Counted from the first letter of the stretch, positions 48,008 through 56,632 are shown. The stretch: 64,000 nucleotides of DNA from Clostridiales bacterium (GCA_004557245.1 SFEL01000014.1:1-64000), one strand, 5' to 3'. Program-made: numbers and translations. The notes: generated by a model not told the origin, from the letters alone.

Positions 48008-48948
48008 TGAGTCTTCACGTTTCAAGCGCACCACATGTCCACAGCAAGGACAGCACCCAGACCATAATGCGGGACGTGCTCATAGCCATGCTCCCCACCA
48101 CCGTAATGGGCGTATACTGCTTCGGCTTCAACGCGGCGCTTCTGTGCGTCCTCGGCGTGGCGGCCGCGGTATTGGCCGAGTACGGCTACCAGAAGATGAC
48201 CCGCCAGAGGGTACGCATAGGCGACCTCTCCGCCGCCGTTACCGGCCTTCTCGTGGCGCTCAACTTGCCCGGCAACGCCCCCTGGTGGATGCCCGTGGTA
48301 GGCAGCTTCATAGCCATAGTCCTCGTAAAGCAGCTTTTCGGCGGCATAGGCGACAATTTTATGAACCCCGCCCTTACCGCCCGCGGAATAATGCTTGCCT
48401 CCTGGCCCGTAAGGATGACCGCATGGTATCTGCCCACCTTCTGCAAGGGGGTTGACGCCGTATCCTCCGCCACAGTTCTGGGCGGATATGAGGCTTCTAC
48501 CCTTGACATGTTCCTGGGCTTCATACCCGGCACAATAGGCGAAGTCAGCAAGATAGCCATTCTCATCGGCCTGGCTTACCTGCTTATCCGCAAGGTAATA
48601 AGCTGGCGCATTCCCGTTGTGTTCGTCGGAACCTTTGCCATACTTGCCGCCATCTTCAGGATGGATCAGGACGTACTGACTTCCGTGCTTTCCGGCGGTC
48701 TGCTCTTTGGCGCCGTGTTCATGGCGACAGACTACACCACCAGCCCCATGACAGAGGTCGGTCAGTACATATATGCCTTCGGCTGCGGCCTCATACTGGC
48801 GGTCATACGCAAGTGGGGAAGCTATACCGAGGGCGTTACCTACGCCATACTGATAATGAACGTGGCTACTCCCCTCATAGACAAGTTCGTCAAGATAAGG
48901 GTATATGGCCAGGAAAAGCCAAAAAAGGAGGTAAAGGCAAATGTCTAA
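48007..48948 (+). CDS. rnfD: Rnf complex subunit D
   Basis: This 313-residue membrane protein belongs to the NqrB/RnfD family, with about ten helices. The flavin-attachment motif is DAVSSATVLGG, where the last Thr carries covalent FMN in related proteins. It also has GDNFMNPALTARGIMLASWP. In the working complex it takes electrons through the membrane and couples them to Na+ or H+ export. Its 3' end overlaps rnfE by 8 bp, so no rnfG lies between as it does in the usual order CDGEAB. Confidence 0.94.
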   Translation: MSLHVSSAPHVHSKDSTQTIMRDVLIAMLPTTVMGVYCFGFNAALLCVLGVAAAVLAEYGYQKMTRQRVRIGDLSAAVTGLLVALNLPGNAPWWMPVVGSFIAIVLVKQLFGGIGDNFMNPALTARGIMLASWPVRMTAWYLPTFCKGVDAVSSATVLGGYEASTLDMFLGFIPGTIGEVSKIAILIGLAYLLIRKVISWRIPVVFVGTFAILAAIFRMDQDVLTSVLSGGLLFGAVFMATDYTTSPMTEVGQYIYAFGCGLILAVIRKWGSYTEGVTYAILIMNVATPLIDKFVKIRVYGQEKPKKEVKANV

Positions 48949-49579
48949 GAGCGATAAGCCTAAGCTCACGAGCGTATTCCTTAACGGCATAATCACGGAG
49001 AACCCCACCTTCCGCCTGGTTCTCGGCACCTGCCCCACCATAGCGACCACCACCAGCGTCATAAACGCGGTGGGCATGGGCGCGGCGGCGTCCTTCGTGC
49101 TGATAGGCTCCAACTTCGTTATTTCACTGCTCAGGAACTTTATTCCCGACAAGGTGCGCATACCTTGCTTCATAGTGGTCATATGCACCTTTGTTACCAT
49201 AGTACAGCTCCTGCTGCAGGCATTCGTTCAAAGCCTTTATGCGAGCCTGGGCATGTTTATACCGCTGATAGTGGTAAACTGCATAATACTTGCCCGCGCG
49301 GAAGCCTTCGCCAGCAAAAACGGGCCTCTGGCCTCTGCGGTGGACGGCCTTGGCATGGGCCTCGGCTTCACCCTGGCTATCTCCATCATCGCCTGTGTCC
49401 GTGAGCTTCTGGGTACCGGCTGCATTGCCGGCATCAACCTCCTCGGCTCCGGATATGAGCCTATGCTCATATCCACCATGGCTCCCGGCGGCTTTATGAT
49501 ATTCGGCCTCACCCTCGGCGTGGCCAACATCATAATGAAGAGCATCGAAAAGAAAAAGAAAGCAAAGGAGGCCGCATAA
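48941..49579 (+). CDS. rnfE: Rnf complex subunit E
   Basis: This 212-residue membrane protein matches RnfE/NqrD: FLNGIITENPTFRLVLGTCP at the start, then NCIILARAEAFASKN, and VRELLGTG. RnfE and RnfA form the symmetrical core that holds an [2Fe-2S] cluster in the membrane. AAAGGAGG lies 8 nt before the ATG, which is inside the end of rnfD. Confidence 0.95.
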   Translation: MSKSDKPKLTSVFLNGIITENPTFRLVLGTCPTIATTTSVINAVGMGAAASFVLIGSNFVISLLRNFIPDKVRIPCFIVVICTFVTIVQLLLQAFVQSLYASLGMFIPLIVVNCIILARAEAFASKNGPLASAVDGLGMGLGFTLAISIIACVRELLGTGCIAGINLLGSGYEPMLISTMAPGGFMIFGLTLGVANIIMKSIEKKKKAKEAA

Positions 49580-50182
49580 ATGACTCCTGTAATGCAAACC
49601 AACAGCTGCGGCAACGTGCTGCTCTTCTTCGTGAGCTGCGTGCTGAGCCATAACTTCATCTTTTCCCGCTTCCTCGGCTGCTGCCCCTTCCTGGGTGTAT
49701 CAAATAAGGTCGAGACCGCGGCGGGCATGGGCCTTGCGGTTACCTTTGTCATGGGCCTTGCATCCCTGTTCACCTCCGCAGTCTATCAGTATGTGCTGTA
49801 TCCCCTCCAGCTTACTTATCTGGATACTATAAGCTTCATACTGATAATTGCGGGCCTCGTCCAGTTCGTGGAGATGTTCCTCAAGAAGTCCAGTCCTGCG
49901 CTGTACAAATCCCTGGGCATTTACCTCCCCCTGATAACCACCAACTGCGCGGTTCTGGGCGTTGCTACCCTGAACACCAGTGCACAGTATGACATACTTT
50001 CCGCCGTTCTCAACGGCGTGTTCGGCGCACTGGGCTTCCTGCTTGCCATAACCCTTATGGCCGGCGTGCGCGAGCGTCTGGAAACCTCACATATACCAGA
50101 TCAGTTCAAGGGCTTCCCCATAGGCTTGTTCATTGCTGGCCTGATGTCCGTAGCTTTTATGGGTTTCAACGGATTGGTATAA
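49580..50182 (+). CDS. rnfA: Rnf complex subunit A
   Basis: This 200-residue membrane protein matches RnfA/NqrE: NFIFSRFLGCCPFLGVSNK, YLPLITTNCAVLGVA, and VRERLETSHIP. It has six helices and the Cys residues of the RnfA-RnfE cluster (LGCCPF and TTNCAV). The ATG directly follows the rnfE stop codon, with AAAGGAGG in the rnfE tail. Confidence 0.95.
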   Translation: MTPVMQTNSCGNVLLFFVSCVLSHNFIFSRFLGCCPFLGVSNKVETAAGMGLAVTFVMGLASLFTSAVYQYVLYPLQLTYLDTISFILIIAGLVQFVEMFLKKSSPALYKSLGIYLPLITTNCAVLGVATLNTSAQYDILSAVLNGVFGALGFLLAITLMAGVRERLETSHIPDQFKGFPIGLFIAGLMSVAFMGFNGLV

Positions 50183-50197
50183 GAAAGGAAATAATAG

Positions 50198-51007
50198 ATG
50201 AACGTTACTGCTATAATTCTTTCTGCTGGCGTTATGACAGTGCTGGGTGTGCTGTTTGGCGTTATACTTACCATTGCCGATAAAAAATTTAAGGTAGAAG
50301 TGGATCCCCGCGTCGAGGCTGTGCGTGCATGCCTGGGCGGCGCCAATTGCGGCGCCTGCGGTTACGCTGGCTGCGATGCCTTCGCTGATGCCGTAGTGGC
50401 CGGCAAGGCCCCCGTAAACGGGTGTTCCCCCTCCGGCGCTAAGGGCGCCGAGGCCATAGCCGCCATAATGGGCGTTTCTGCCGAAGCAGAGGAGCGCAAG
50501 GTCGCCCGCGTCATCTGCCAGGGAGACTGCGGCGTAGCAAAGGAGCGCTATAACTATGATGGATATACCAGCTGCGCTACCGCAGCCGGTCTTGCCGGCG
50601 GCCCCAAGATGTGCCGTTTTGCCTGTATCGGCTTGGGGGACTGCGCTCAGGCCTGCGCATTCGGAGCAATAAAGATCGCTGACGGCCTGGCACATATCGA
50701 CGAGGAGAAGTGCGTTGCCTGCGGACAGTGTGCAAATATCTGTCCCCGGGGCGTAATAGCTCTCAAGCCGGTGAACGAGACCGTGATCGTCTCCTGCCGC
50801 AATACCGACAGCGGGCGCGAAGCCAGGGCAGCCTGCATGAAGGCCTGTATCGCCTGCGGCCGCTGCACCAAAGAATGCCCCAACGACGCCATACACGTGG
50901 AGGGCGGCGTAGCCAAGATAGACGAGGCAAAGTGCACCCGCTGCGGCGCCTGCGCAAAGGTATGCCCCTGTAAGTGCATCATCGATTATCTGGACAGCAT
51001 CGAATGA
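50198..51007 (+). CDS. rnfB: Rnf complex subunit B
   Basis: This 269-residue subunit has an N-terminal membrane helix, a CLGGANCGACGYAGC four-Cys cluster motif, a Cys set CRFACIGLGDCAQAC, and two classical ferredoxin pairs (CVACGQCANICP, CIACGRCTKECP, CTRCGACAKVCP). It is the entry point for electrons from ferredoxin. It ends the operon, followed by a strong terminator. Confidence 0.96.
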   Translation: MNVTAIILSAGVMTVLGVLFGVILTIADKKFKVEVDPRVEAVRACLGGANCGACGYAGCDAFADAVVAGKAPVNGCSPSGAKGAEAIAAIMGVSAEAEERKVARVICQGDCGVAKERYNYDGYTSCATAAGLAGGPKMCRFACIGLGDCAQACAFGAIKIADGLAHIDEEKCVACGQCANICPRGVIALKPVNETVIVSCRNTDSGREARAACMKACIACGRCTKECPNDAIHVEGGVAKIDEAKCTRCGACAKVCPCKCIIDYLDSIE

Positions 51008-51020
51008 TCGCCATACCCGT

Positions 51021-51048
51021 AAGGGCCGGTAGTATACCGGCCCTTTTT
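51021..51048 (+). terminator. Terminator of the rnf operon
   Basis: AAGGGCCGGT pairs with ACCGGCCCTT around AGTAT, followed by T5. Confidence 0.92.
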
Positions 51049-51110
51049 GTATGCCTTCAGGCATCGTGAAAAAGTATGTGTTTGCACTAAAAGTAATTTG
51101 CCAAAAAATA

Positions 51111-51140
51111 TTGACATGAGTGCCGAAAATAGTGTATACT
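51111..51140 (+). promoter_or_regulatory. Promoter of the tRNA operon
   Basis: TTGACA (51111-51116) and TATACT (51135-51140) are 18 bp apart, about 30 bp before the first tRNA. Confidence 0.8.
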
Positions 51141-51170
51141 AATCCTCGCAGTCTGAAAGGGCGTGCACGT

Positions 51171-51246
51171 GGGAGCATAGCTCAGCTGGGAGAGCACTTG
51201 CCTTACAAGCAAGGGGTCACAGGTTCGAGCCCTGTTGCTCCCACCA
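51171..51246 (+). tRNA. tRNA-Val (TAC anticodon)
   Basis: Complete cloverleaf: acceptor GGGAGCA/TGCTCCC, anticodon stem CTTGC/GCAAG with CTTACAA, T-arm GGTTCGAGCC, and encoded CCA. First of five tRNAs in one transcript. Confidence 0.97.
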
Positions 51247-51249
51247 TTT

Positions 51250-51326
51250 GGTCCGGTAGTTCAGTTGGTTAGAATGCCAGCCTGTCACGCTGGAGGTCAG
51301 GGGTTCGAGCCCCCTCCGGATCGCCA
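51250..51326 (+). tRNA. tRNA-Asp (GTC anticodon)
   Basis: Acceptor GGTCCGG/CCGGATC with one G-T pair, anticodon stem CCAGC/GCTGG with CTGTCAC, T-arm GGGTTCGAGCCCC, and encoded CCA. Confidence 0.97.
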
Positions 51327-51331
51327 TTGAT

Positions 51332-51407
51332 GCCTCGGTAGCTCAGTTGGTAGAGCAAGGGACTGAAAATCCCTGTGTCGGTGGTTCAAGTCCACTCTGA
51401 GGCACCA
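51332..51407 (+). tRNA. tRNA-Phe (GAA anticodon)
   Basis: Acceptor GCCTCGG/CTGAGGC with one G-T pair, anticodon stem AGGGA/TCCCT with CTGAAAA, T-arm GGTTCAAGTCC, and encoded CCA. Confidence 0.97.
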
Positions 51408-51412
51408 ATCCT

Positions 51413-51488
51413 GCGGGAATAGCTCATTTGGTAGAGCGCCGCCTTGCCAAGGCGGAGGTGGCGGGTTCGAGCCCCGTTTCCCGCTCCA
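51413..51488 (+). tRNA. tRNA-Gly (GCC anticodon)
   Basis: Acceptor GCGGGAA/TTCCCGC, anticodon stem CCGCC/GGCGG with TTGCCAA, T-arm GGGTTCGAGCCCC, and encoded CCA. Confidence 0.97.
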
Positions 51489-51492
51489 CATC

Positions 51493-51566
51493 GGCACCAT
51501 AGCCAAGCGGTAAGGCAGAGGTCTGCAAAACCTTCATCCCCGGTTCGATTCCGGGTGGTGCCTCCA
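51493..51566 (+). tRNA. tRNA-Cys (GCA anticodon)
   Basis: Acceptor GGCACCA/TGGTGCC, anticodon stem around CTGCAAA, T-arm CGGTTCGATTCCG, and encoded CCA. Last tRNA of the operon. Confidence 0.96.
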
Positions 51567-51568
51567 GG

Positions 51569-51605
51569 AAAAAAAGCAGTGCTAGTATTATAGTACTGCT
51601 TTTTT
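51569..51605 (+). terminator. Terminator of the tRNA operon
   Basis: AAAAAAGCAGT pairs with ACTGCTTTTTT around a 14-base loop. Confidence 0.9.
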
Positions 51606-51630
51606 GCTTACAACCATTTTTTTCATAGCA

Positions 51631-51860
51631 TCACACCAGCCCGGCCACCACAGCTATGCTGATAACTATTACCACAGGGTAGCCCCAGGGCCAGTCTGGC
51701 TCCGGCATGTCGAATCTGATGCCGTGTCAGCCGACCATGAGGGTGAGGGGAGGGAATATGGCGGTGATTATAGTAAAGACCTTCATCAGCTTGTTTTGTT
51801 GAATGGGGGCTGGGAAAGATATGTCCAGAAAGGCTGGCTTACTATCTTTTCAGGATTGAG
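51631..51860 (-). pseudogene. Relic of a CorA-type magnesium transporter gene
   Basis: On the minus strand the frame reads QQNKLMKVFTIITAIFPPL, TLMVG, a TGA stop at 51729-51727, then HGIRFDMPEPDWPWGYPVV and IVISIAVVAGLV. This is the C-terminal membrane part of CorA, where the family has the GMNF motif after TGxY. The in-frame stop and the degraded upstream sequence (to about 51940) show the gene is dead. It lies between the tRNA operon and the purine phosphorylase gene. Confidence 0.75.
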
Positions 51861-52014
51861 CACCTTGTTTAGATGAGTACCGGTAAGGCAGCCGGGTATG
51901 GCTATGCGGTTGAGCATATCAGGAGCAGAAGCTCGTTATTTTTTAGCATTACTGAGTGGTCTCATGATATAATCAAAAACACACTTCAAAAATGACATAA
52001 GGGAGGAAAAGCAT

Positions 52015-52836
52015 ATGTATACCCTTGAACAATACAGAGAGAGCGCGGATAGCATAAGGGAACGGCTGGACGGCAGGCAGCCCGAGATATTGATGATACT
52101 CGGCACAGGCTTGGGCGGCCTGGGAGATAAAATAAAAAAGCCTGTCTATATACCTTATGGTGACATACCTAATTTTAAGACAGCTACGGCTATTGGGCAT
52201 ATCGGCCGTTTTGTCGCAGGCGAGCTGGGCGGCAGGCAGGTACTTGTGATGCAGGGAAGGCTCCATGTGTACGAGGGCTATACTATGGCGGATGTGGCTT
52301 ATCCGATACGGGTGGCGAAGCTTTTGGGCATTGACAAGTTGGTAATCACAAACAACGCCGGGGGCATAAACAAAAGCTTTTGCCCTGGGAACCTCATGAT
52401 AATAACCGACTATATAAAGTTTGCCCCCGGCAGCCCGCTGGCCGGGCCGAACATAGAGGAATTCGGCGGTCGGTTTCCGGATATGTCCCGCGTGTTCGAC
52501 AAAGAGTACGGCGATATATTCAGGGCCATAGCAAATGAGCGGGGCGAAACAGTGCAGGAGGGAGTGTACTTCTACATGGCGGGGCCGCAGTTCGAGACGC
52601 CCGCCGAGATAAGGGCTATACGCGCCCTGGGCGGCGATGCGGTGGGCATGAGCACCGTGCCTGAAGCTATAGCCGCCAACCACTGCGGCATGCGAATACT
52701 CGGCCTTACGCTGCTTACCTGTATGGCGGCAGGTGTAGCGGGTACCCCTATGGACACAGACGAGGTCATACGCATTGCCGAGGAAGGTGCCGGCCGCTTC
52801 GAGGCAATGATGACGGAGTTCGTGCGGAGAATATAA
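52015..52836 (+). CDS. punA: Purine nucleoside phosphorylase, trimeric type
   Basis: This 273-residue enzyme has the class signature ILGTGLGGLGDKI (phosphate loop), VMQGRLHVYEGY, ITNNAGGINKSF, and the base-binding region GPQFETPAEIRAI with GMSTVPEAIAANHCGM. It splits inosine or guanosine with phosphate to base and ribose-1-phosphate and feeds Hpt. GGGAGGAAAAG lies before the ATG. It is monocistronic with a terminator after it. Confidence 0.94.
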   Translation: MYTLEQYRESADSIRERLDGRQPEILMILGTGLGGLGDKIKKPVYIPYGDIPNFKTATAIGHIGRFVAGELGGRQVLVMQGRLHVYEGYTMADVAYPIRVAKLLGIDKLVITNNAGGINKSFCPGNLMIITDYIKFAPGSPLAGPNIEEFGGRFPDMSRVFDKEYGDIFRAIANERGETVQEGVYFYMAGPQFETPAEIRAIRALGGDAVGMSTVPEAIAANHCGMRILGLTLLTCMAAGVAGTPMDTDEVIRIAEEGAGRFEAMMTEFVRRI

Positions 52837-52848
52837 GCAGAAAAACAG

Positions 52849-52876
52849 AGGAGCTTACGGTGGGAAGCTCCTTTTC
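52849..52876. terminator. Terminator after punA
   Basis: AGGAGCTT pairs with AAGCTCCT around an 8-base loop, followed by TTTTC. It lies between convergent genes. Confidence 0.75.
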
Positions 52877-53895
52877 TATGCCTCGGATATGTCTGCTATG
52901 AGCTCGTCTTCAAAGGCAAATTCGTAAAGCCTTGCGCAGGCTACCCCGTCCGATCCGGTTTCAATAAGCCCAATAAGGCGGCCGCTGCGGTCTGACAGGG
53001 GCGGGCGGCAGCAGTCAAAATTTCCCAGGAAATTTCTTATTTCGTCAATGGAAAAGTCCATCTTGAGGGATCCTGTCATATATGACGCCGCCTCGCCGTC
53101 AAAGCCTTCACGGACTGCTTCGCAGAAGGCGATGACCAGCTTTTGCCTGTCGGCTGGGTATTTATACTCGCGGGTGAAAAAACCGGTTTCCGGGCAGTCG
53201 GCCGAAAAGCCGCCCCCCTGATATCTGTAGCGGGTTCGGCGCTGGTGGCCCAGCAGGGTGCCCAGCGGCTCTATGAGCGATACGCTGCCCTCCTCCAGCA
53301 ATATGCTTTCGCCGTAAAGCTCCAGCAGCGAGTTCATGTTGTCGTCCAGCATGAGAAGCCTCTGCCGTCCGCCTTCAAATGTGGATACAGCTACCAGCTG
53401 CCGCCCGGCTACGCCGTAAAGCGTCAGTGACCCGTACTCGCCGGGGCCTATGGAAATGCAGCTGGACGACCTCCCGTCTTCCTCTATGAGCAGCTTCAGG
53501 CCGTTCTCGCGGAAAAGCGTAAGGTTGCGGCGGCTGCGGCCCTGCATATAGCCCAGCTGATCCAGCTCCCTGGGGAAGTCGGCGGGCTGTACGGGAAAAT
53601 CGGCCGATGGGCCGAAATACATTTCATATACCCCGCCGGGCCAGCGGCAGAGGGAAACATCGGGTCCCTGTGTGGGCAGAGCCTCTCCGTCGCACAGGGA
53701 CAGCTTCCGGGTGATGGGATACCTCCATGGGCCGAAGGAAAGGGGTATGGCGGAAATAAAGTAATCCCCGTTATCACCGGCGGGCATGGCTATGTGGGAA
53801 TCCGAGCGGCATTCCCCGAGTATCTGCCCGTTGACCTCTATGAGGGAGGGGGCTGCGGAGCGTATCACTATCAGCGGCACTGGAGACTGATACAT
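52876..53895 (-). CDS. Hypothetical protein
   Basis: I do not recognise this 339-residue protein. It has no signal peptide or membrane helix and is rich in short beta-strand-like segments (SLTLYGVAGRQLVAVS, RLLMLDDNMNSLLELYG), which suggests a beta-propeller-like or sandwich fold in its first 250 residues, with a helical C-terminus (FCEAVREGFDGEAASYM...). CGGAGG lies before the ATG. It is a single gene, convergent with punA and divergent from asnS. Similar orphan proteins of this length occur in clostridial genomes, but I cannot assign one. Confidence 0.65.
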   Translation of the reverse strand: MYQSPVPLIVIRSAAPSLIEVNGQILGECRSDSHIAMPAGDNGDYFISAIPLSFGPWRYPITRKLSLCDGEALPTQGPDVSLCRWPGGVYEMYFGPSADFPVQPADFPRELDQLGYMQGRSRRNLTLFRENGLKLLIEEDGRSSSCISIGPGEYGSLTLYGVAGRQLVAVSTFEGGRQRLLMLDDNMNSLLELYGESILLEEGSVSLIEPLGTLLGHQRRTRYRYQGGGFSADCPETGFFTREYKYPADRQKLVIAFCEAVREGFDGEAASYMTGSLKMDFSIDEIRNFLGNFDCCRPPLSDRSGRLIGLIETGSDGVACARLYEFAFEDELIADISEA

Positions 53896-54064
53896 GGCGA
53901 ATTTATCCTCCGTAAGGTAGTGGACGTACTGTCATTTCAAATATTTATTCCGGCGGCGGCAAAAATATCCCTGCCGCCTTGCAAAAGCGTGTGAGCGGGG
54001 ATATAATGAAGGGCAAGCTTTATTTATGTAAAGTGAAAAAAGCGAAACATTTGGAGGTATTCTC

Positions 54065-55444
54065 ATGATCAGACTGTGTGAACTGAACAAGGATCCCGCT
54101 AAGTACGCGGGCGAAGTTGAAATTGCCGGCTGGGTGCGCACCGTGCGCGACAGCAAGAATATTGGCTTTATAGAGCTGTCCGACGGCTCCTGCTTCAGGA
54201 ACGTACAGGTGGTTTATGAGAATAATATACCCAACGATATAATAAAACAAATAAATACCGGCTGTGCAATAAGCGTAGTTGGCGACCTCGTGCTCACTCC
54301 GGATGCAAAGCAGCCATTTGAGGTGAAGGCAAGGGAAATAAAGATAGAGGGCCTCTGCGCCAGCGATTATCCAATGCAGAAGAAACGGCACAGCCTCGAG
54401 TATCTGCGCACAATGCAGCACCTCAGGCCGCGCACCAACACTTTCCAGGCCACCTTCAGGGTCCGCAACGTAGTTGCGCAGGCCATACACCGCTTCTTTG
54501 ACGACAGGGGCTTCCTGTATGTACATACCCCGCTCATCACCGCCAGCGACTGCGAGGGCGCGGGCGAGATGTTCCGCGTAACCACCCTGGATCTTGAGAA
54601 CGTACCCAAGACCCCCGACGGCAAGGTGGACTACTCCGAGGATTTCTTCGGTACCAGCGCAAACCTGACCGTCAGCGGGCAGCTTTACGGCGAGGCATTC
54701 GCCCTTGCATTCAGGGATATATACACCTTCGGCCCTACCTTCCGCGCGGAGCAGAGCTACACCGCCCGCCACGCCGCGGAGTTCTGGATGATAGAGCCGG
54801 AGATGGCCTTCTGCGACCTGAAGGGGTATCTTGATACCGCAGAGGACATGGTAAAATACATAATCCGTACCGTAATGGAGCGCTGCCCGGACGAGCTGAG
54901 CTTCTTCAACAGCTTCGTCGACAAGGGCCTCATAGACCGCCTTAACAACGTGGTGAACAATGACTTTGCCCGCATAACCTACACCGAGGCTGTGGATATA
55001 CTCAAAAAGAGCGGTGCCAAGTTCGACTATCCGGTAGAGTGGGGGGCAGACCTTCAGACCGAGCACGAAAGATATCTGACCGAACAGATATATAAGAAGC
55101 CGGTGTTCGTTACCGATTACCCCAAGGATATCAAGGCCTTCTATATGCGACTTAATGACGACGGAAAGACCGTGGCGGCGGCAGACCTGCTGGTCCCCGG
55201 CGTAGGCGAGATAATAGGCGGCAGCCAGCGTGAGGAGCGCCTTGAGGTGCTGGAGAGCCGCATTAAGGAGATGGGCATGAAGGTAGAGGATTACGATTGG
55301 TATCTCGACCTGCGCAAATACGGCGGCGTTAAGCACGCGGGCTACGGATTGGGCTTCGAGCGCATGGTAATGTACGTAACCGGCATGGCCAACATACGCG
55401 ACGTGCTGCCCTTCCCCCGCACCACCGGCAGCCTCGAAATGTAA
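54065..55444 (+). CDS. asnS: Asparaginyl-tRNA synthetase
   Basis: This 459-residue class II synthetase has an N-terminal OB-fold anticodon-binding domain (VEIAGWVRTVRDSKNIGFIE), motif 2 FRAEQSYTARHAAEFWMIEPE, and motif 3 GFERMVMYVTG. SCFRN in the OB domain and the overall length fit AsnRS rather than AspRS. It charges tRNA-Asn. TTGGAGG precedes the ATG. There is no T-box leader in the 165 bp upstream. Confidence 0.95.
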   Translation: MIRLCELNKDPAKYAGEVEIAGWVRTVRDSKNIGFIELSDGSCFRNVQVVYENNIPNDIIKQINTGCAISVVGDLVLTPDAKQPFEVKAREIKIEGLCASDYPMQKKRHSLEYLRTMQHLRPRTNTFQATFRVRNVVAQAIHRFFDDRGFLYVHTPLITASDCEGAGEMFRVTTLDLENVPKTPDGKVDYSEDFFGTSANLTVSGQLYGEAFALAFRDIYTFGPTFRAEQSYTARHAAEFWMIEPEMAFCDLKGYLDTAEDMVKYIIRTVMERCPDELSFFNSFVDKGLIDRLNNVVNNDFARITYTEAVDILKKSGAKFDYPVEWGADLQTEHERYLTEQIYKKPVFVTDYPKDIKAFYMRLNDDGKTVAAADLLVPGVGEIIGGSQREERLEVLESRIKEMGMKVEDYDWYLDLRKYGGVKHAGYGLGFERMVMYVTGMANIRDVLPFPRTTGSLEM

Positions 55445-55496
55445 GGAGCTGCCGCAGGGATAATATCCCGGCTTAAAACCGCATATAAATTGACAG

Positions 55497-55529
55497 AAAC
55501 CAAAGCTGATAGTGACGCTTTGGTTTTTG
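55497..55529 (+). terminator. Terminator after asnS
   Basis: AAACCAAAGC pairs with GCTTTGGTTT around a 10-base loop, followed by T run. Confidence 0.88.
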
Positions 55530-55600
55530 TTATTTTATGTATGTACTGCGGAAACATGGGAAATAATAGCAGCAACAAACATTGACGGAGGTAATTTTAT

Positions 55601-56434
55601 ATGGCCAATATACAGCGTGGCCGCACAGGCTGGAAAAAGGAGGAGGACACACTGCTCTTTGCGGAGATAGAAAAGAGCGTGGGCAGAGGGACTCCGCTTA
55701 AAAGCGTGTTTGAGGCGGTGGCGGAACAGACGGGGCGAAAGCCAAACAGCGTAAGAAACTATTACTATGCCCGCATAAAGGAAAGGGATCTCAGCACTAC
55801 AGCTCTTCACGCGGGTGCGTTCGTGCCTTTTACCGAGGAGGAGATACATTCCCTGCTCCGAACGGTGCTCAGCGCCCAGGCAAACGGCATATCCGTCCGC
55901 TACTGCACCATGAGCATGGGCGGCGGGGACAACAGGGCAATGCTGCGCTACCAGAACAAATACCGGGCGCTGCTGAAGAACCGGCCGGCATTGGTAAGGC
56001 AGGTAGCCGAGGAGCTGAAGGCAGAGGGGGTGGACTTTGACCCGTACTGCACCCCAAAGCAGAGCGAAGGACGCGGAAAGGCGGCAGGCAGCGTGACGGC
56101 GCGTATAAACAGGCTTAAGGGAATGGACGGCGCGGCGTTTATAGAGGGGCTTGACTACATCACCTCCATAGCCGAGGAAGCCGAAAAGAAGGAGGAGACG
56201 TACCGCCGTACCGAAAGCGAGCTACGGGAGCGCATACGCCGTCAGGAAGAGGAGATCAACGCCCAGCAGGGCAGATTCCACGCGCTGCTTCTGATGTACC
56301 GCAGGCTTGTCAGCGCCAACCGTGACTTTATAGGCATGGCCGGCAGGGAGACGGGGCCGGTATCGGAATACGCAAGGCAGCTTGCCCGCAGCGTTGCGGA
56401 CTGCGAAAAGGCGCTCACCGAATATCAGGCGTAA
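55601..56434 (+). CDS. Myb-like DNA-binding protein with coiled coil
   Basis: This 277-residue protein has a Myb/SANT-like helix-turn-helix at the N-terminus (TGWKKEEDTLLFAEIEKSVG ... GRKPNSVRNYYYARIKE), like the RsfA family of prespore regulators, and a second similar region (FTEEEIHSLLRTVLSAQ, about 75-100). The C-terminal part is a long coiled coil (about 190-260, EEAEKKEETYRRTESELRER). A regulator of sporulation or cell division is likely but unproven. GGAGG lies before the ATG. Confidence 0.7.
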   Translation: MANIQRGRTGWKKEEDTLLFAEIEKSVGRGTPLKSVFEAVAEQTGRKPNSVRNYYYARIKERDLSTTALHAGAFVPFTEEEIHSLLRTVLSAQANGISVRYCTMSMGGGDNRAMLRYQNKYRALLKNRPALVRQVAEELKAEGVDFDPYCTPKQSEGRGKAAGSVTARINRLKGMDGAAFIEGLDYITSIAEEAEKKEETYRRTESELRERIRRQEEEINAQQGRFHALLLMYRRLVSANRDFIGMAGRETGPVSEYARQLARSVADCEKALTEYQA

Positions 56435-56445
56435 CTTACATTAAG

Positions 56446-56632
56446 CCTTGGGGTTGTTAAGGGGCCGCAGCCCCTTATGGCTTTATTCGGATTTGGCGAC
56501 ATGTGCGGCAAATCCGCAAAAAGCGCTTGCGCAGCAAGGCTTTCCCTGCATTCGGTGCTGGCCGCGCAATAGGCGCAAGCACCGGATGAAAAAAACTCGA
56601 AAAAGTGGTTTTTAACCACTTTTTCGAAAGCT
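56446..56632 (+). repeat. Multi-hairpin interspersed repeat, copy 5 (family A, variant)
   Basis: It shares AAGGGGCCGCAGCCCCTT, the GGCGACATGTGCGGC block, the CCCTGCATTCGGTGCTGGCC middle with copy 3, and ends with AAAAAGTGGTTTTTAACCAC-type hairpin as in copies 1, 2 and 4. In the last hairpin the arms have changed together (GTGGTTT/AACCAC). It lies directly after the Myb-like gene and before rarA. Confidence 0.82.

Noticed and set aside
53896..54064. T-box leader before asnS
   Set aside because: No T-box sequence or terminator/antiterminator pair is visible in the 169 bp.
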